Origin: Hymenobacter sp. DG01
Lineage (GTDB): Bacteria; Bacteroidota; Bacteroidia; Cytophagales; Hymenobacteraceae
Direction: 5' to 3'
Assembly (NCBI RefSeq): GCF_006352025.1
Contig: NZ_CP040936.1
Location: 2,108,001-2,172,000 of the forward strand
DNA: 64,000 bases
Shown: positions 26,323 to 35,519 of the stretch, in pieces
Position numbering within the stretch: position 1 is the stretch's first letter
Layout of the letters: every line of letters begins with the position of its first letter
Notes under the pieces: generated by a model
Told to the model about the DNA's origin: nothing
The model's database searches: none
The model's input: the letters and a program-made list of their open reading frames with translations, nothing else
Made by a program: the position numbers and the translations under genes

Positions 26323-27684
26323 CTAGTTGTAGCGCCGGTAAACTGACTTCACTGGCTGGCCATGCAGGTACTTTTCAACGCCTTCGTCCAGGGCACGGCG
26401 GTACACACCCAGTACCTCGTGCAGCCGCTCCAGTACCTGGGCAATAATGGCCTCGGTGTGCGAGTAGTTCACGATGAGGGAAGGCATCAGTAGGCCGCGG
26501 CGCATGGTTTCCTGCAGAAACAGGGTCCGGAGGGCTGCCGAGTGCTGGCCTTGCGCGTCGCGGGTGGTGTAGATCAGGCAGCAGGGTTGCCCCAGGGCCT
26601 GCACCTGCTGGCTTAGCCCATGCTCACGCGCCGACTGGCCCAGGCCCTGGGCCAGAAGCTGGCCCATGTGGCGCAGATGCTCCACCACAGGCTCCTGCCG
26701 GTACACCTGCATCACCGCGCGGGCGGCAGCCAGGGCGTGCGTTTCGGCCCCATAGGTGGTGGAGAGCAGGAACACCCGCTCGTGGGGGTGATGCAGGCCG
26801 CCGCGCTCCATCAGCTCGCGCCGGCCGGCCAGGGCGGCCACGCTGAAGCCATTGCCCAGGGCCTTGCCGAAGGTGCTCAGGTCGGGGCGGATGCCGTAGT
26901 AACCCTGGGCACCCTGGTTGTGCCAGCGCAGGCCGGTAATAATTTCGTCGAAGATGAGCACCACCCCCTCGCGGCGGCACAGGGCCTGCACTCCTTCCAG
27001 AAAGCCGGGAGCCGGCGGCACTTCTTTTTCTACCTCCATGAGCACGCAGGCTACCTGGCCGGGGTGAGCCGCCAGCAGGGTTTCCAGGCTGCCCAGGTCG
27101 TTGTATCGGAACCCCAGCGTCAGCTCCCGGATGGCCGACGGAATACCTGTCCCGACGGGCGTGGTGCCTATAAACCAGTCATCGACGGAGAAAAACGGAT
27201 GGTCCTGGCAGATGGCAACCAAACTGCGGCCGGTGTAGGCGCGGGCTAGCTTCACGGCGGCGGTGGTCACGTCGGAGCCGTTTTTGGCGAACTTGACCAT
27301 GTCGCCAGCCCCGGTGAAGTCCAGAAACTCTTCGGCGGCTTCCAGCTCCAGCACCGCCGGCCGCCCAAAGTTGCAGCCCAGGCCCAGCTGCCGGGCGGCC
27401 GCGGCCACCACCGGGGGGTAGGCGTGCCCCAGCGTTACGGAGCGCAGGCCGGCCCCAAACTCAATAAACTCGTTGCCATCTGCGTCCCACACCCGGCAGC
27501 CTTCGCCCCGCACCACGTACGGCGCCATGTGCTCCGGAAACTGGTCGTCACCTTTGGCATAGGTGTGGGCCCCACCCGGGATGGCCGCATGAAACCGCTC
27601 CCGCAGCGCGTCGGAGCGCTCGAAGGAAGGGTTTGCGGCCGTGGTGGGGGTAGGAAGGGCGGCAGAAGTCAGAGCTGATTCCAT
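26323..27684 (-). CDS. Class III PLP enzyme, glutamate-1-semialdehyde aminomutase-like
   Basis: The 453-residue protein is a fold-type I class III aminotransferase. VVLIFDEIITGLRW holds the PLP-binding Asp246, and STFGKALGNGF holds the Schiff-base Lys274. The sequence IPGGAHTYAKGDDQFPEHMAPYVVRG resembles glutamate-1-semialdehyde 2,1-aminomutase. Heme biosynthesis is unlikely to be its job: it is the last gene of a sugar-nucleotide operon, and related copies are seen in other O-antigen loci. It may aminate or isomerise a modified sugar or an acyl substituent. Separated from the next gene upstream by 30 nt. Confidence 0.85.
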   Translation of the reverse strand: MESALTSAALPTPTTAANPSFERSDALRERFHAAIPGGAHTYAKGDDQFPEHMAPYVVRGEGCRVWDADGNEFIEFGAGLRSVTLGHAYPPVVAAAARQLGLGCNFGRPAVLELEAAEEFLDFTGAGDMVKFAKNGSDVTTAAVKLARAYTGRSLVAICQDHPFFSVDDWFIGTTPVGTGIPSAIRELTLGFRYNDLGSLETLLAAHPGQVACVLMEVEKEVPPAPGFLEGVQALCRREGVVLIFDEIITGLRWHNQGAQGYYGIRPDLSTFGKALGNGFSVAALAGRRELMERGGLHHPHERVFLLSTTYGAETHALAAARAVMQVYRQEPVVEHLRHMGQLLAQGLGQSAREHGLSQQVQALGQPCCLIYTTRDAQGQHSAALRTLFLQETMRRGLLMPSLIVNYSHTEAIIAQVLERLHEVLGVYRRALDEGVEKYLHGQPVKSVYRRYN

Positions 27685-27714
27685 GAGTAGGCGGCCAGGG
27701 CCGGTGGTAAGAGG

Positions 27715-29040
27715 TTAGAGAGGCTGCAGCAGCTCGACCGCTTTCAGGGCGCGGGCGGCCCGGTGCAGCAGCGCCACCGGCAGCCCCGACTGCTGGGCTA
27801 CCTGCAGCAGGCTGTGGCTGCCATCGGAGAGGTTGAGCAGCCAGAGCAGCGCCATTTGCCAGTCGGCGCCTTCCTGCCCGCCCCCTACCCCCTTGTAGAG
27901 GCCCCGGCGGCCCAGTTGGGGCTCGCCGTAGGGACTGAGGTTGCGGTAGCTGCGGTTGGCTTCCAGGGCCTCGCAAAGGGCCTGGGTCAGGCTCAGACTT
28001 TCGGCCAGCTGGGTGGGCTGCACAAAGCCCACATCATCAGCCGAGGTATGGTATTCGGCAAACTCCCCGAAGGGCGTGCGCGAAAGGCAGCCCACGGGCA
28101 GGTTGAAGCCCGGGGAGCCGTACTGGCGCTCATCGTAACCATAAGGCAGCCAGGGTCGCACCTCGTACGCGGCCCCAAAGTCGCGCAGGACCAGGGCAGC
28201 GGCCTGGTCCACCTCAGCGGTAGTATGGCGGCTCTGCTTGTAAGTGAAGCCGCCCGGGCCGCCCAGCAGGGTCAGCACCAGCCCGTGCCGGATGCGACCC
28301 ACGGCCTCGGGGTTGCGGCTCAGCCACACAATGGAACCAATGGTGCCCGGCCCCAGCACCAGTCGGTAGGTGTAGCGGCGCGGCTGCCGGGCCAGCTCCT
28401 GAGCCAGAAACACGGCCACCACCAGCCCCGAGAGGTTATCGTTGGCTAGGGAGGGGTGGCAGCAGTGGCAGGACAGCAGTACTTCTTCTTCCGAAGCGCC
28501 CGGCAGCACCAGCTCACCATAGGTCAGGGAGCCGGCCGCATCCAGGGTGCTGTCAATACAGACTTCGTAATACTCATCCTGAAGCTGCTCGCGCTGATGG
28601 TGACTCAGGCAGAAGCCCCAGTTGGGTTGGTAGTAGCTGGTGCGGTAGGGAATCAGGTCGGGCTGCTGGGGCAGAGAAAACAAGTGTTCTTCCAACTCGG
28701 CCCGCGCAAACCAGCCCCCTACCGGCGTGCTGTACTGCAGCACATGCAGGTTGTGGGCCCGGAAATCGATGACCCGCTCCCCGGCGGCGTTTTTCACCCA
28801 GGCCTCCCGGATGCTCCACTCGGCGGGCACGGTCCAGTCGAGGGCGGGGGTACCGCTGGGCACCTCATGCACCTGCAGCGCCGGCAGATACTCGCGCACG
28901 ATGGCCAGGGTCTGGCGCACCCCGTCGCCGGTGATGCTGCGGCAGATCGGGAACAGGCGCGCCAGCAGGGCGTGCATGGCCGCTCCGAAAGCAGGAGCCG
29001 GCATGGCTGGAGGGGTAGCAGGCAGGGCAGCGGTTGACAT
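27715..29040 (-). CDS. DUF4910/aminopeptidase-like protein of polysaccharide loci
   Basis: The 441-residue protein resembles the DUF2172/DUF4910 family of M28-like zinc aminopeptidase folds found in O-antigen and capsule loci. Visible are ARLFPICRSITGDGVRQTL near the start, LLSCHCCHPSLANDNLSGLVVAV (metal-site region with His and Asp), GTIGSIVWLSRNPE, and a C-terminal winged-helix-like segment (about 375-440). The true reaction is unknown; a role in removing or moving an N-acyl group on the modified sugar is possible. It lies between the aminomutase-like enzyme and a PIG-L deacetylase, with short spacers. Confidence 0.8.
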   Translation of the reverse strand: MSTAALPATPPAMPAPAFGAAMHALLARLFPICRSITGDGVRQTLAIVREYLPALQVHEVPSGTPALDWTVPAEWSIREAWVKNAAGERVIDFRAHNLHVLQYSTPVGGWFARAELEEHLFSLPQQPDLIPYRTSYYQPNWGFCLSHHQREQLQDEYYEVCIDSTLDAAGSLTYGELVLPGASEEEVLLSCHCCHPSLANDNLSGLVVAVFLAQELARQPRRYTYRLVLGPGTIGSIVWLSRNPEAVGRIRHGLVLTLLGGPGGFTYKQSRHTTAEVDQAAALVLRDFGAAYEVRPWLPYGYDERQYGSPGFNLPVGCLSRTPFGEFAEYHTSADDVGFVQPTQLAESLSLTQALCEALEANRSYRNLSPYGEPQLGRRGLYKGVGGGQEGADWQMALLWLLNLSDGSHSLLQVAQQSGLPVALLHRAARALKAVELLQPL

Positions 29041-29061
29041 CAGGGACGGGGGTAGGAAAAA

Positions 29062-29703
29062 CTAGCCAATCAGAAGCTTGCGCACATAAAAGGCCTCGGC
29101 GTAGCGGGTGGCGCTCTGAATGCCGCGCAGGCGGGGCAGGGCCCGGAAGGTTTCGTCGTCGTACCAGTGCTTGGCGGCCTGGGTCGGGAAGCCCTCCCGC
29201 AGCAGCGCCAGCTTCTGACTGAGCACCTCCGGGGGCAGCTCCACGAAGGCAGCCGGGTTGCCCAGGTCGCCATCGTACTTCGGAATTTCATATTCCAGAA
29301 TAAGATGGCTCCGAAACGTGTTCCAGGTCAGCTCCGATACCAGGCGGTGGTCCTGGTGCAGATCATGCTGGTAGTGGGTCAGGATAACGGTGGGCTCAAA
29401 GGTCTTCAGCTTTTCGTACTCGGCCTTGATGGCAGCGCGCTCGGCCAGCAAGGAGCCGTCGGGGAAACGGTGCACGGTTACCTCGGCGCTGCCGGGCGGA
29501 GCAGCCCGCAGAAACAGGGTGGCGGAGTGCTCAGCCTCGCGGGCGCGCTCGTCGGTGGCGGCCCACACCACCCAGCGCACCGCTGCTACCCGCCCCTGCT
29601 GCAGCCAGCGCAGCACGGTGCCGCCCGCTCCTATCTCAATGTCGTCGGAGTGGGCACCCAGGCACAGCAGGCGCAGGTTGGCGCCGGGCGCCAGGCTTAG
29701 CAT
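29062..29703 (-). CDS. PIG-L/LmbE-family deacetylase
   Basis: The start at 29703 (MLSLAPGANLRLLCLGAH) overlaps the stop of the upstream gene by 7 nt and is preferred over 29769, which lies deeper in that gene. The 213-residue protein has the zinc motif LGAHSDDIEIGAGGT (His-x-Asp-Asp), and later VILTHYQHDLHQDHR with the His pair of the family. PIG-L enzymes remove N-acetyl groups from sugars such as GlcNAc derivatives. Here it probably deacetylates a sugar nucleotide or lipid-linked intermediate of the local polysaccharide. Translationally coupled to the cytidylyltransferase-like gene. Confidence 0.9.
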   Translation of the reverse strand: MLSLAPGANLRLLCLGAHSDDIEIGAGGTVLRWLQQGRVAAVRWVVWAATDERAREAEHSATLFLRAAPPGSAEVTVHRFPDGSLLAERAAIKAEYEKLKTFEPTVILTHYQHDLHQDHRLVSELTWNTFRSHLILEYEIPKYDGDLGNPAAFVELPPEVLSQKLALLREGFPTQAAKHWYDDETFRALPRLRGIQSATRYAEAFYVRKLLIG

Positions 29704-30533
29704 ACGGCGCGCAGCAGGGCCTCGGCGCGCAGCCGCAGGGGCTGGCCGGGGTCGGTGCTGGTTCGCCACAGCTCCCAGGGCGCATGGCCACGGGCGCAGA
29801 GCTCATCCAGAGTCTGCTTGTCCTTGAACGTATCCATAGCCGTCCAGAAGCCCGCGTGGCGGTGGGCCCGCAGCCGGCCCTCCTGTATCAGCCGCTGAAA
29901 GGGCTCTTCTACCAGCTCCTCGCCGGCCGCCATGTAGCTGAACACCTCAGGCCGCAGCACAAAGTAGCCGGCGTTGATCCAGAGGCCCGATTTGGCAATG
30001 GGGCTGATGTAGTTTACCCGGTCATCATCGGCCAGGGACACCACATGGAAGCTCTGCTGGGGCTGGTAGGCCATAAAGCTGCCCACGGCATCGGTGGCGG
30101 CAAAGCGGCTGATCATCTGGTTGAGGTCCAGGTCGGTGAGGCCGTTGGCGTAATTGGCCAGAAACATCTCCTCACCTTCCAGGAAAGGCTGCACGGCCCG
30201 CAGGCGCTGCCCGATGTTGCTGGTCAGGCCTGTATCTACGAACGTGATGTTCCAGTCGTCGATATCCGAGTTCAGCAGCTTTACCTGGCGCCCGCCCTTG
30301 GAGTACACAAAGTCGTTGGAGAGGCACTCGTTGTAGGTCATGAAATACTGCTTGACCATATCGGCTTTGTAGCCCAGGCAGAGAATAAAGTCTTTGTGGC
30401 CGAAATGGGCGTAGTAGCGCATGATGTGCCAGATCATGGGCCGGTACCCGAGCGGTACCATGGGCTTGGGGGTGTTTTCGGAAAACTCGCGCAGGCGCAT
30501 GCCCAGTCCGCCGCAGAAGAGAACAACTTTCAT
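29697..30533 (-). CDS. Sugar-phosphate nucleotidyltransferase (glucose-1-phosphate cytidylyltransferase-like)
   Basis: The 278-residue enzyme has the nucleotidyltransferase signature VVLFCGGLGMRLREFSENTPKPMVPLGYRP, with the G-x-G-x-R and KPM elements, and the WHIMRYYAHFGHKDFILCLGYKADMVKQYF segment seen in RfbF-type enzymes. The GGLG loop replaces the usual GGYGTR, and the thymine/cytosine selectivity cannot be read from sequence alone. It activates a sugar-1-phosphate, probably to a CDP- or UDP-sugar. A second, more typical RfbF is encoded at 35520-36410 in the same operon, so two different sugars may be activated. Confidence 0.87.
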   Translation of the reverse strand: MKVVLFCGGLGMRLREFSENTPKPMVPLGYRPMIWHIMRYYAHFGHKDFILCLGYKADMVKQYFMTYNECLSNDFVYSKGGRQVKLLNSDIDDWNITFVDTGLTSNIGQRLRAVQPFLEGEEMFLANYANGLTDLDLNQMISRFAATDAVGSFMAYQPQQSFHVVSLADDDRVNYISPIAKSGLWINAGYFVLRPEVFSYMAAGEELVEEPFQRLIQEGRLRAHRHAGFWTAMDTFKDKQTLDELCARGHAPWELWRTSTDPGQPLRLRAEALLRAVC

Positions 30534-30719
30534 GTGATTGGCAGGAAGAAAGCAGGAAGAGAAGAAGTGCGAAATAGAATGCGGTAAGCGGGTGAGGGAA
30601 GGGAAGCATGCCAGGTTGCCGGGAAAAAGAAGGGAGGCTGCCGGAACGGCCGGGCGGCTGCGCCCGGCTACTTCCTACCTCCTCCACTTTCCTGCCTGGT
30701 ATGTATGCCGTACTGGCAC

Positions 30720-32060
30720 TTATTCGTACACCTGCACTTCCGGGATGGGCACCACAAAGCGCCCGCCCCAGCTGCGGATGTCCTGCATTTGCTCCATAAT
30801 CTCTTCGCGCAGGTTCCAGGGTAGAATCAGCACGTAGTCGGGCCGGGTCTGGCGGATACGGTCGGGGTGGCAGATGGGAATGCGAGTGCCCGGCAGAAAG
30901 TTGCCTTGCTTGTGGGGGCTTACATCCACGGTATATTCCAGAAAATCGGTCCGGATGCCGCAGTAGTTCAGCAGGGTGTTGCCTTTGCCGGGCGCCCCGT
31001 AGCCGACCACCGTTTTGCCCTCGCGCCGGGCTTCAATCAAAAATTCGAGGAGCTTGCGCTTGGTTTCCTTGGCTTTCTCCTCGAAGTCGCTGTAGCAGGC
31101 CAGGTCCGTAATGCCGGCTTCCAGCTCGCGGTGGCGCAGGGCCACTACCCGCTCGGTTACGGGCCGGCCCAGGTTGGCCGCGTGCCGGGCGAAGATGCGC
31201 AGGGAGCCGCCGTGGGTGGGCAGCTCTTCCACATCAAAGAGGGTCAGGCCGTGGTGGGCGAAGATGCGCTCCACGGTGTAAAACGACAGGTAGCTGAAGT
31301 GCTCGTGGTAGATGGTATCGAACTGGTTGCCCTCCATCAGGCGCAGCAGGTGCGGAAACTCCATGGTGATGACACCACTGGGCTTGAGCAGGATGCGCAT
31401 GCCGGCCACGAAGTCGTTGATGTCGGGCACATGGGCCAGCACGTTGTTGCCCAGCAGCAAATCGGCCTGCCCCGAAAGCTCGGCCACGTAGCGGGCCGTT
31501 TCGCTCCCGAAAAAGCGCACCAGCGTGTTGATGCCCTTGGCCTGGGCGTGGCCGGCTACATTGGCGGCCGGCTCAATGCCCAGCACTGGTATTCTTTTCT
31601 CCACGAAATACTGCAGCAGGTAGCCGTCGTTGGAGGCTACTTCCACTACCAGGCTGTTGCTGCCCAGCCCGAACCGCTCGGTGGCCATATCGGTGTAGCG
31701 GCGGGCGTGGCGCAGCCAGGAAGCTGAGTATGACGAAAAGTAGGCGTAGTCGTTCTGGAAGATTTCCTCGGAGGTCACAAACTCATCGAGCTGGACCAGA
31801 AAGCAGCTGCGGCACACCCGGGCGTGCAGGGGGTAAAAGGCCTCGGCCCGGTTAAACTCGTGGGGCCGCACGTGGTTCTGGCACAGCGGCGAGGTGCCCA
31901 GGTTCACGAAGGTGTAGTCCAGCGGGGCCCCGCAAAAACGGCACGGACTGGCCGGCGGCTCCACCGGCTCGGGCAGCAGGAAGGGAGCATCGGCGGCGCC
32001 TACGGAGGGGCAAGTGGCAGGAAGCGGCGGCGCGGAAACGAGCGAGGACAGGTGTTCCAT
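30720..32060 (-). CDS. Class I SAM methyltransferase, sugar C-methyltransferase type
   Basis: The 446-residue protein has the three-part layout of NDP-sugar C-methyltransferases such as TylC3/NovU: an N-terminal zinc-binding part (Cys40-x2-Cys43 and Cys83-x2-Cys86), a SAM-binding Rossmann domain (VVEVASNDGYLLQYF at about 138-152), and a C-terminal Methyltransf_14-like domain with VVGYGAPGKGNTLLNYCGI. These enzymes add a methyl to carbon 3 of 4-keto-6-deoxy sugars to make branched sugars. By inference, the operon makes a C-branched sugar. The preceding gap (to 30534) is 186 nt with no clear signal. Confidence 0.88.
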   Translation of the reverse strand: MEHLSSLVSAPPLPATCPSVGAADAPFLLPEPVEPPASPCRFCGAPLDYTFVNLGTSPLCQNHVRPHEFNRAEAFYPLHARVCRSCFLVQLDEFVTSEEIFQNDYAYFSSYSASWLRHARRYTDMATERFGLGSNSLVVEVASNDGYLLQYFVEKRIPVLGIEPAANVAGHAQAKGINTLVRFFGSETARYVAELSGQADLLLGNNVLAHVPDINDFVAGMRILLKPSGVITMEFPHLLRLMEGNQFDTIYHEHFSYLSFYTVERIFAHHGLTLFDVEELPTHGGSLRIFARHAANLGRPVTERVVALRHRELEAGITDLACYSDFEEKAKETKRKLLEFLIEARREGKTVVGYGAPGKGNTLLNYCGIRTDFLEYTVDVSPHKQGNFLPGTRIPICHPDRIRQTRPDYVLILPWNLREEIMEQMQDIRSWGGRFVVPIPEVQVYE

Positions 32061-32110
32061 GACGAATACGGGGAAGAAGAAAGAGGCAATAGGGCAGGCC
32101 GGAAGCAGAG

Positions 32111-33460
32111 CTACACCACCGAAGACGCGGCTACCGCGGCGGCTGGGGTAAGCAACTGGCTTTGAGGCCGGAAGTAGGCGGCTTGCTCGCGGCGCAGCTG
32201 GTCAATCAGCCGGCCTTCGGGCACTATCACGTCGTGGTAGGTCAGCACCTGGTCTTTGGGGATATCATGACGCAGGATGCAGCCTTCGGCCACGCCAATG
32301 GGGAGCAGGTTTTCGCGCTCGGCTACGTCGGCATTTTCGGCCAGGCCGTAGGTGTGGTAGTGCCCAATGCCATCCAGCACCTGCCCGGCCAGCAGAGGCA
32401 CCTTGGCAGCCGTTACTACCTCCACGCACATGGGGCCCGCCGGCGCCAGGGCGGCATCCTGAAACAGCACGGCCCGCGCTACGGTGGTGGGGGTTTCGAA
32501 GTGGCAGAGGTGGTAGGGCGTGTAGAAGCAGTACAGCGGCCCTGGCCCCAGCTTGTAGAGCTTCAGGTAATGCTGCTGCACGGGGTCATCAATGGTGCCC
32601 AGCACAAACACGCCGGGGCCCGGCTCGGCGCCCACTACATAGTCCACTATGCCGGGTCCGCCGCCCAGCAGCAGCTCGTGGGGGTACCACTCGGCGGCTT
32701 TGGTGATGGGCGTGCCCGGCTCTACGGTGGGCCCCAGCATGCCCCGGCGGGCCACGCGCATGCCCAGGGCATTGGCTACCACGGCCTGCTCAAAGCTGAT
32801 TTTGCTGCCATCGGCGAAGCTGGTCACCATGCTGGGGTTCTGGCCCCACTGCCGGGCAAACCCCTCCTGGGTGGTGGGGTTGCGGTAGGGGTCGTGCAGG
32901 CCCTTGATGTTGCCGCAGAGCACGGGAGTTACCCCCAGCCCCTTCACGAAGCGGGCCAGGTTGAGGGTTACGCCGGGCTGGTCGCCGTCGGCAACGGTAT
33001 ATACTACCCCAGCGCGGTCGGCGTACACTTTCAGGATGGGTCCCACGGTGCCGTCCAGCTCGGCGTTGAGCAGAATGATGTGCTTACCGTGCCGAATGGC
33101 CTCCAGCACCACGCGGGCCCCGTGCTCTACGGCCCCGGTTACCTCAATAATGGCCTCGATGCCCGCGGCCCGACTGAGCAGCAAGGCGTCGTCGGTGATG
33201 GCGGGGCGGCCCTGGGCCACGCAGGCTTCCAGCTGCGCTACCGTCCCCACCTCAGTTACGTCGGTTACGCCAGCTTCGGCGTAAATGGCGCGGGCTTTGT
33301 CCGGGGTGCGGTTGGCAATGGCCACCAGCTCCATGCCGGGCACATAGCAGCAGATTTGCCGGGCCACGCCCCGGGCCATAAAGCCGGCCCCTATCATACC
33401 AACCCGAATGGGGCGGCCTTCGCGCTGGCGCTGTTGCAGCGCCGTATCAATGATGAGCAT
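32111..33460 (-). CDS. NAD(P)-dependent oxidoreductase with SAF domain
   Basis: The ATG at 33460 (MLIIDTALQQRQREGRPIRV) gives the correct N terminus; the frame extends upstream without conservation. The 449-residue protein has a dinucleotide fold GMIGAGFMARGVARQI at about 21-36, then a homoserine-dehydrogenase-like region. The C-terminal third has SAF-domain character (LPIGVAEGCILRHDIPKDQVLTYHDV), as in sialic-acid-type and flagellar-type enzymes. Such proteins occur in O-antigen clusters of Leptospira and others. The substrate is unknown; it probably oxidises or reduces a sugar or sugar-acid intermediate. Confidence 0.82.
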   Translation of the reverse strand: MLIIDTALQQRQREGRPIRVGMIGAGFMARGVARQICCYVPGMELVAIANRTPDKARAIYAEAGVTDVTEVGTVAQLEACVAQGRPAITDDALLLSRAAGIEAIIEVTGAVEHGARVVLEAIRHGKHIILLNAELDGTVGPILKVYADRAGVVYTVADGDQPGVTLNLARFVKGLGVTPVLCGNIKGLHDPYRNPTTQEGFARQWGQNPSMVTSFADGSKISFEQAVVANALGMRVARRGMLGPTVEPGTPITKAAEWYPHELLLGGGPGIVDYVVGAEPGPGVFVLGTIDDPVQQHYLKLYKLGPGPLYCFYTPYHLCHFETPTTVARAVLFQDAALAPAGPMCVEVVTAAKVPLLAGQVLDGIGHYHTYGLAENADVAERENLLPIGVAEGCILRHDIPKDQVLTYHDVIVPEGRLIDQLRREQAAYFRPQSQLLTPAAAVAASSVV

Positions 33461-33612
33461 ACGGGAGAGAGTAGCTGAGGGGAGGAAGGGAGTAACTGAG
33501 TAAGAAGTAGCGAAGCATTGGAGTAGCTGAGGAGGTGTGCCGGCGCCAGCAGGCTGCCCGGTATGCGGCATGGTGCCAACCAAACCGCTACCCGGCTACT
33601 CAGCTTACTGCG

Positions 33613-34164
33613 TTACTCAATAGGCACGGGCACGCGCAACTCAAAGTCGGGGTGGCGCTGGTCTTTCTCGGAAATCAGGGTAGGCTCCAGGGGCCACTTG
33701 ATGCCGATGGCGGGGTCGTTCCAGCGCAGGCCCCGCTCGAAGCCCGGAGCGTACTTGGCCGATACCTGGTAGCACACGTCGGTATTGTCCTGCAGGGTGA
33801 TGAAGCCGTGGGCAAAGCGGCCCGGCACGAACAGCATCCGGAACGAGTCGGCGGTCAGCTCCACGCCCAGCCACTGCCCGTAAGTCGGCGACTCTTCGCG
33901 CAGGTCCACAATCACGTCGTAAATGGCCCCGCGGGTGCAGCGGACGAGCTTGGTTTCCTCGTGGGGCGGCAGCTGCAGGTGCATGCCGCGCAGGGTGCCG
34001 CGCTGGGGGTTAGAGGATACGTTGGCTTGCAGGGGCGGCATCAGAATACCATGCGCCTCAAACTCATCGGCGCACCAGGAGCGGGCGAAAAAGCCGCGCT
34101 CATCGGCCATACGGTCCACATCAATGATGAAGGCGCCGGGCAGCTCGGTTTCGGTGAAAATCAT
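33613..34164 (-). CDS. dTDP-4-dehydrorhamnose 3,5-epimerase-like protein (RfbC family)
   Basis: The start at 34164 gives MIFTETELPGAFIIDVDRMADERGFFARSW, the standard RfbC beginning; an ATG at 34212 adds an unconserved leader. The 183-residue cupin has NPQRGTLRGMHLQLPPHEETKLVRC with the catalytic His, and later FAHGFITLQDNTDVCYQVS. It epimerises C3 and/or C5 of a 4-keto-6-deoxy sugar nucleotide. Here no rmlA, rmlB or rmlD is present, so the substrate is probably not the dTDP-rhamnose intermediate but a CDP- or other NDP-sugar of this operon. Confidence 0.88.
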   Translation of the reverse strand: MIFTETELPGAFIIDVDRMADERGFFARSWCADEFEAHGILMPPLQANVSSNPQRGTLRGMHLQLPPHEETKLVRCTRGAIYDVIVDLREESPTYGQWLGVELTADSFRMLFVPGRFAHGFITLQDNTDVCYQVSAKYAPGFERGLRWNDPAIGIKWPLEPTLISEKDQRHPDFELRVPVPIE

Positions 34165-34220
34165 AAGGGGGTAGGTGTTGGAAGTTGATGGCAGAAAGCG
34201 GCGGCGGGCCACCCGCAGTC

Positions 34221-35312
34221 CTAGGCTATGGTAGCAGCCGGAGCCGCTACCACCCGGGCACTGGCGGCGCGGGCCCAGCCCAGGTCGTCGGCCAGCTCGT
34301 GCGCTTCGCGCAGGCTGGTGAGCACGCGCAGTCGCATCAGCTCCGAGGAGCGAAAGGCCGCGTCGCGGAAGTTCATGCCCAGCAGCCCGTCGCGCAGCTC
34401 GTCAATGGTATCCGCAAGGGTGCGGCGGGGCTGGTGGTCGGGGGCCAGCTCGCGGTACAGGCTGAAATCGACGCGGTAGGAGCGTTTGTCGGGCGGGGCG
34501 GCGGGGTTCAGGCTCACGCGGGTACCGGGCAGCGACTCCGCCACGGCGTAGGCCAGCTCGCGCACCTGGTAGTTCCACTGCTCCGAGCCCGTATTGATGG
34601 CCAGGAAGGAGCCCCCTACCTCGGGGGTGCGACCCAAGGCCCACGCAATGGCCCGGGCCATATCCTGCACATGAATGAGGGGGCGCCAGGGCGTACCATC
34701 GCTCAGGATGCTGATTTCGCCGGCGGCCACGGCCCCGGCCACGAAGTCGTTTACCACCAGATCCAGCCGCAGCCGGTCGCTCCAGCCGCAGGCAGTAGCA
34801 AAGCGCAGGCAGGTCACCACAAAGTGGTCGTCGGCGAGGGGGCGCAGGGCCTGCTCGGTCAGCACCTTAGAGCGGGCGTAGGCCGTGAGGGGGTTCAGGT
34901 CGGAGGCTTCGGTTTTGGCGCCCTCGCCCCCCGCCCCGTACATGCTGCACGAGGAGGCAAACACGAAGCTGCCCACGCCGGCCGCCTTGGCCTTACGGGC
35001 CAGCTCAATGCCAGCCAGGTAGTTTACATCCAGGGTTACCTGCTCGTAGGTCTGGCCCATGGGGTCGTTGCTGATGGCCGCCAGGTTTACTACCGCGTCC
35101 ACGCCTTCGAGCAAGCCTTCGGGCAGGTGGCGGATGTCGCCGAAAATCTGCCGGTCCAGCCGCGACTCGGGCAGGCGGCGGGCCCCGGTGAGGCAGTGGG
35201 CAAAGTAGCCCATGTCGTAGCCAATCAGCTCGGCCTGCGGAAACTGCTGCCGCAGGTGGCGCACCACGCCCGGGCCCACGTAGCCCATGTTACCCGTGAT
35301 AAGAATGCGCAT
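34221..35312 (-). CDS. NAD-dependent epimerase/dehydratase (extended SDR)
   Basis: The ATG at 35312 (MRILITGNMGYVGPGVV) is clearly correct; the frame continues upstream into low-complexity DNA. The 363-residue protein has the nucleotide loop TGNMGYVGPG, FASSCSMYGAGGEG and LTAYARSKVLTEQ (the YxxxK pair), as in sugar-nucleotide SDRs. It could serve as a 4,6-dehydratase or 4-epimerase/reductase in the CDP-sugar pathway started by rfbF; no separate RfbG is seen, so it may take that step. The first Gly of the usual GxxGxxG is followed by Asn-Met, a mild variant. Confidence 0.88.
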   Translation of the reverse strand: MRILITGNMGYVGPGVVRHLRQQFPQAELIGYDMGYFAHCLTGARRLPESRLDRQIFGDIRHLPEGLLEGVDAVVNLAAISNDPMGQTYEQVTLDVNYLAGIELARKAKAAGVGSFVFASSCSMYGAGGEGAKTEASDLNPLTAYARSKVLTEQALRPLADDHFVVTCLRFATACGWSDRLRLDLVVNDFVAGAVAAGEISILSDGTPWRPLIHVQDMARAIAWALGRTPEVGGSFLAINTGSEQWNYQVRELAYAVAESLPGTRVSLNPAAPPDKRSYRVDFSLYRELAPDHQPRRTLADTIDELRDGLLGMNFRDAAFRSSELMRLRVLTSLREAHELADDLGWARAASARVVAAPAATIA

Positions 35313-35324
35313 ATGGTGTAGAGT

Positions 35325-35519
35325 ATGAGGGTAGGAGGGTATGGGGGTGTGAGGGCGAGGGGGGGGGGTGAGGAGGTGTAGGGTATGGGGATAAGGGGGC
35401 GAAGTGTCCGGAAGAGAGAAGGAAACCCGACAAGCCACGCTGTCAGCTTCTCCGCTATGCTTTCCTACCTTCTCATTGCAATAACGCCTGCCCTACTACC
35501 CCCTACCCCTCCTGCCCTA
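35325..35519. repeat. G-rich/C-rich inverted tract with a G10 run
   Basis: Plus-strand G-rich DNA (35325-35400) with a run of ten G at 35359-35368 and many GGG/GGGG blocks is followed by pyrimidine-rich DNA (35460-35519) of similar composition on the other strand. It fills the gap between rfbF and the SDR gene and is related to the outer arms of the element at 23895-24090. Several G-blocks could form a quadruplex on the plus strand. Confidence 0.6.
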
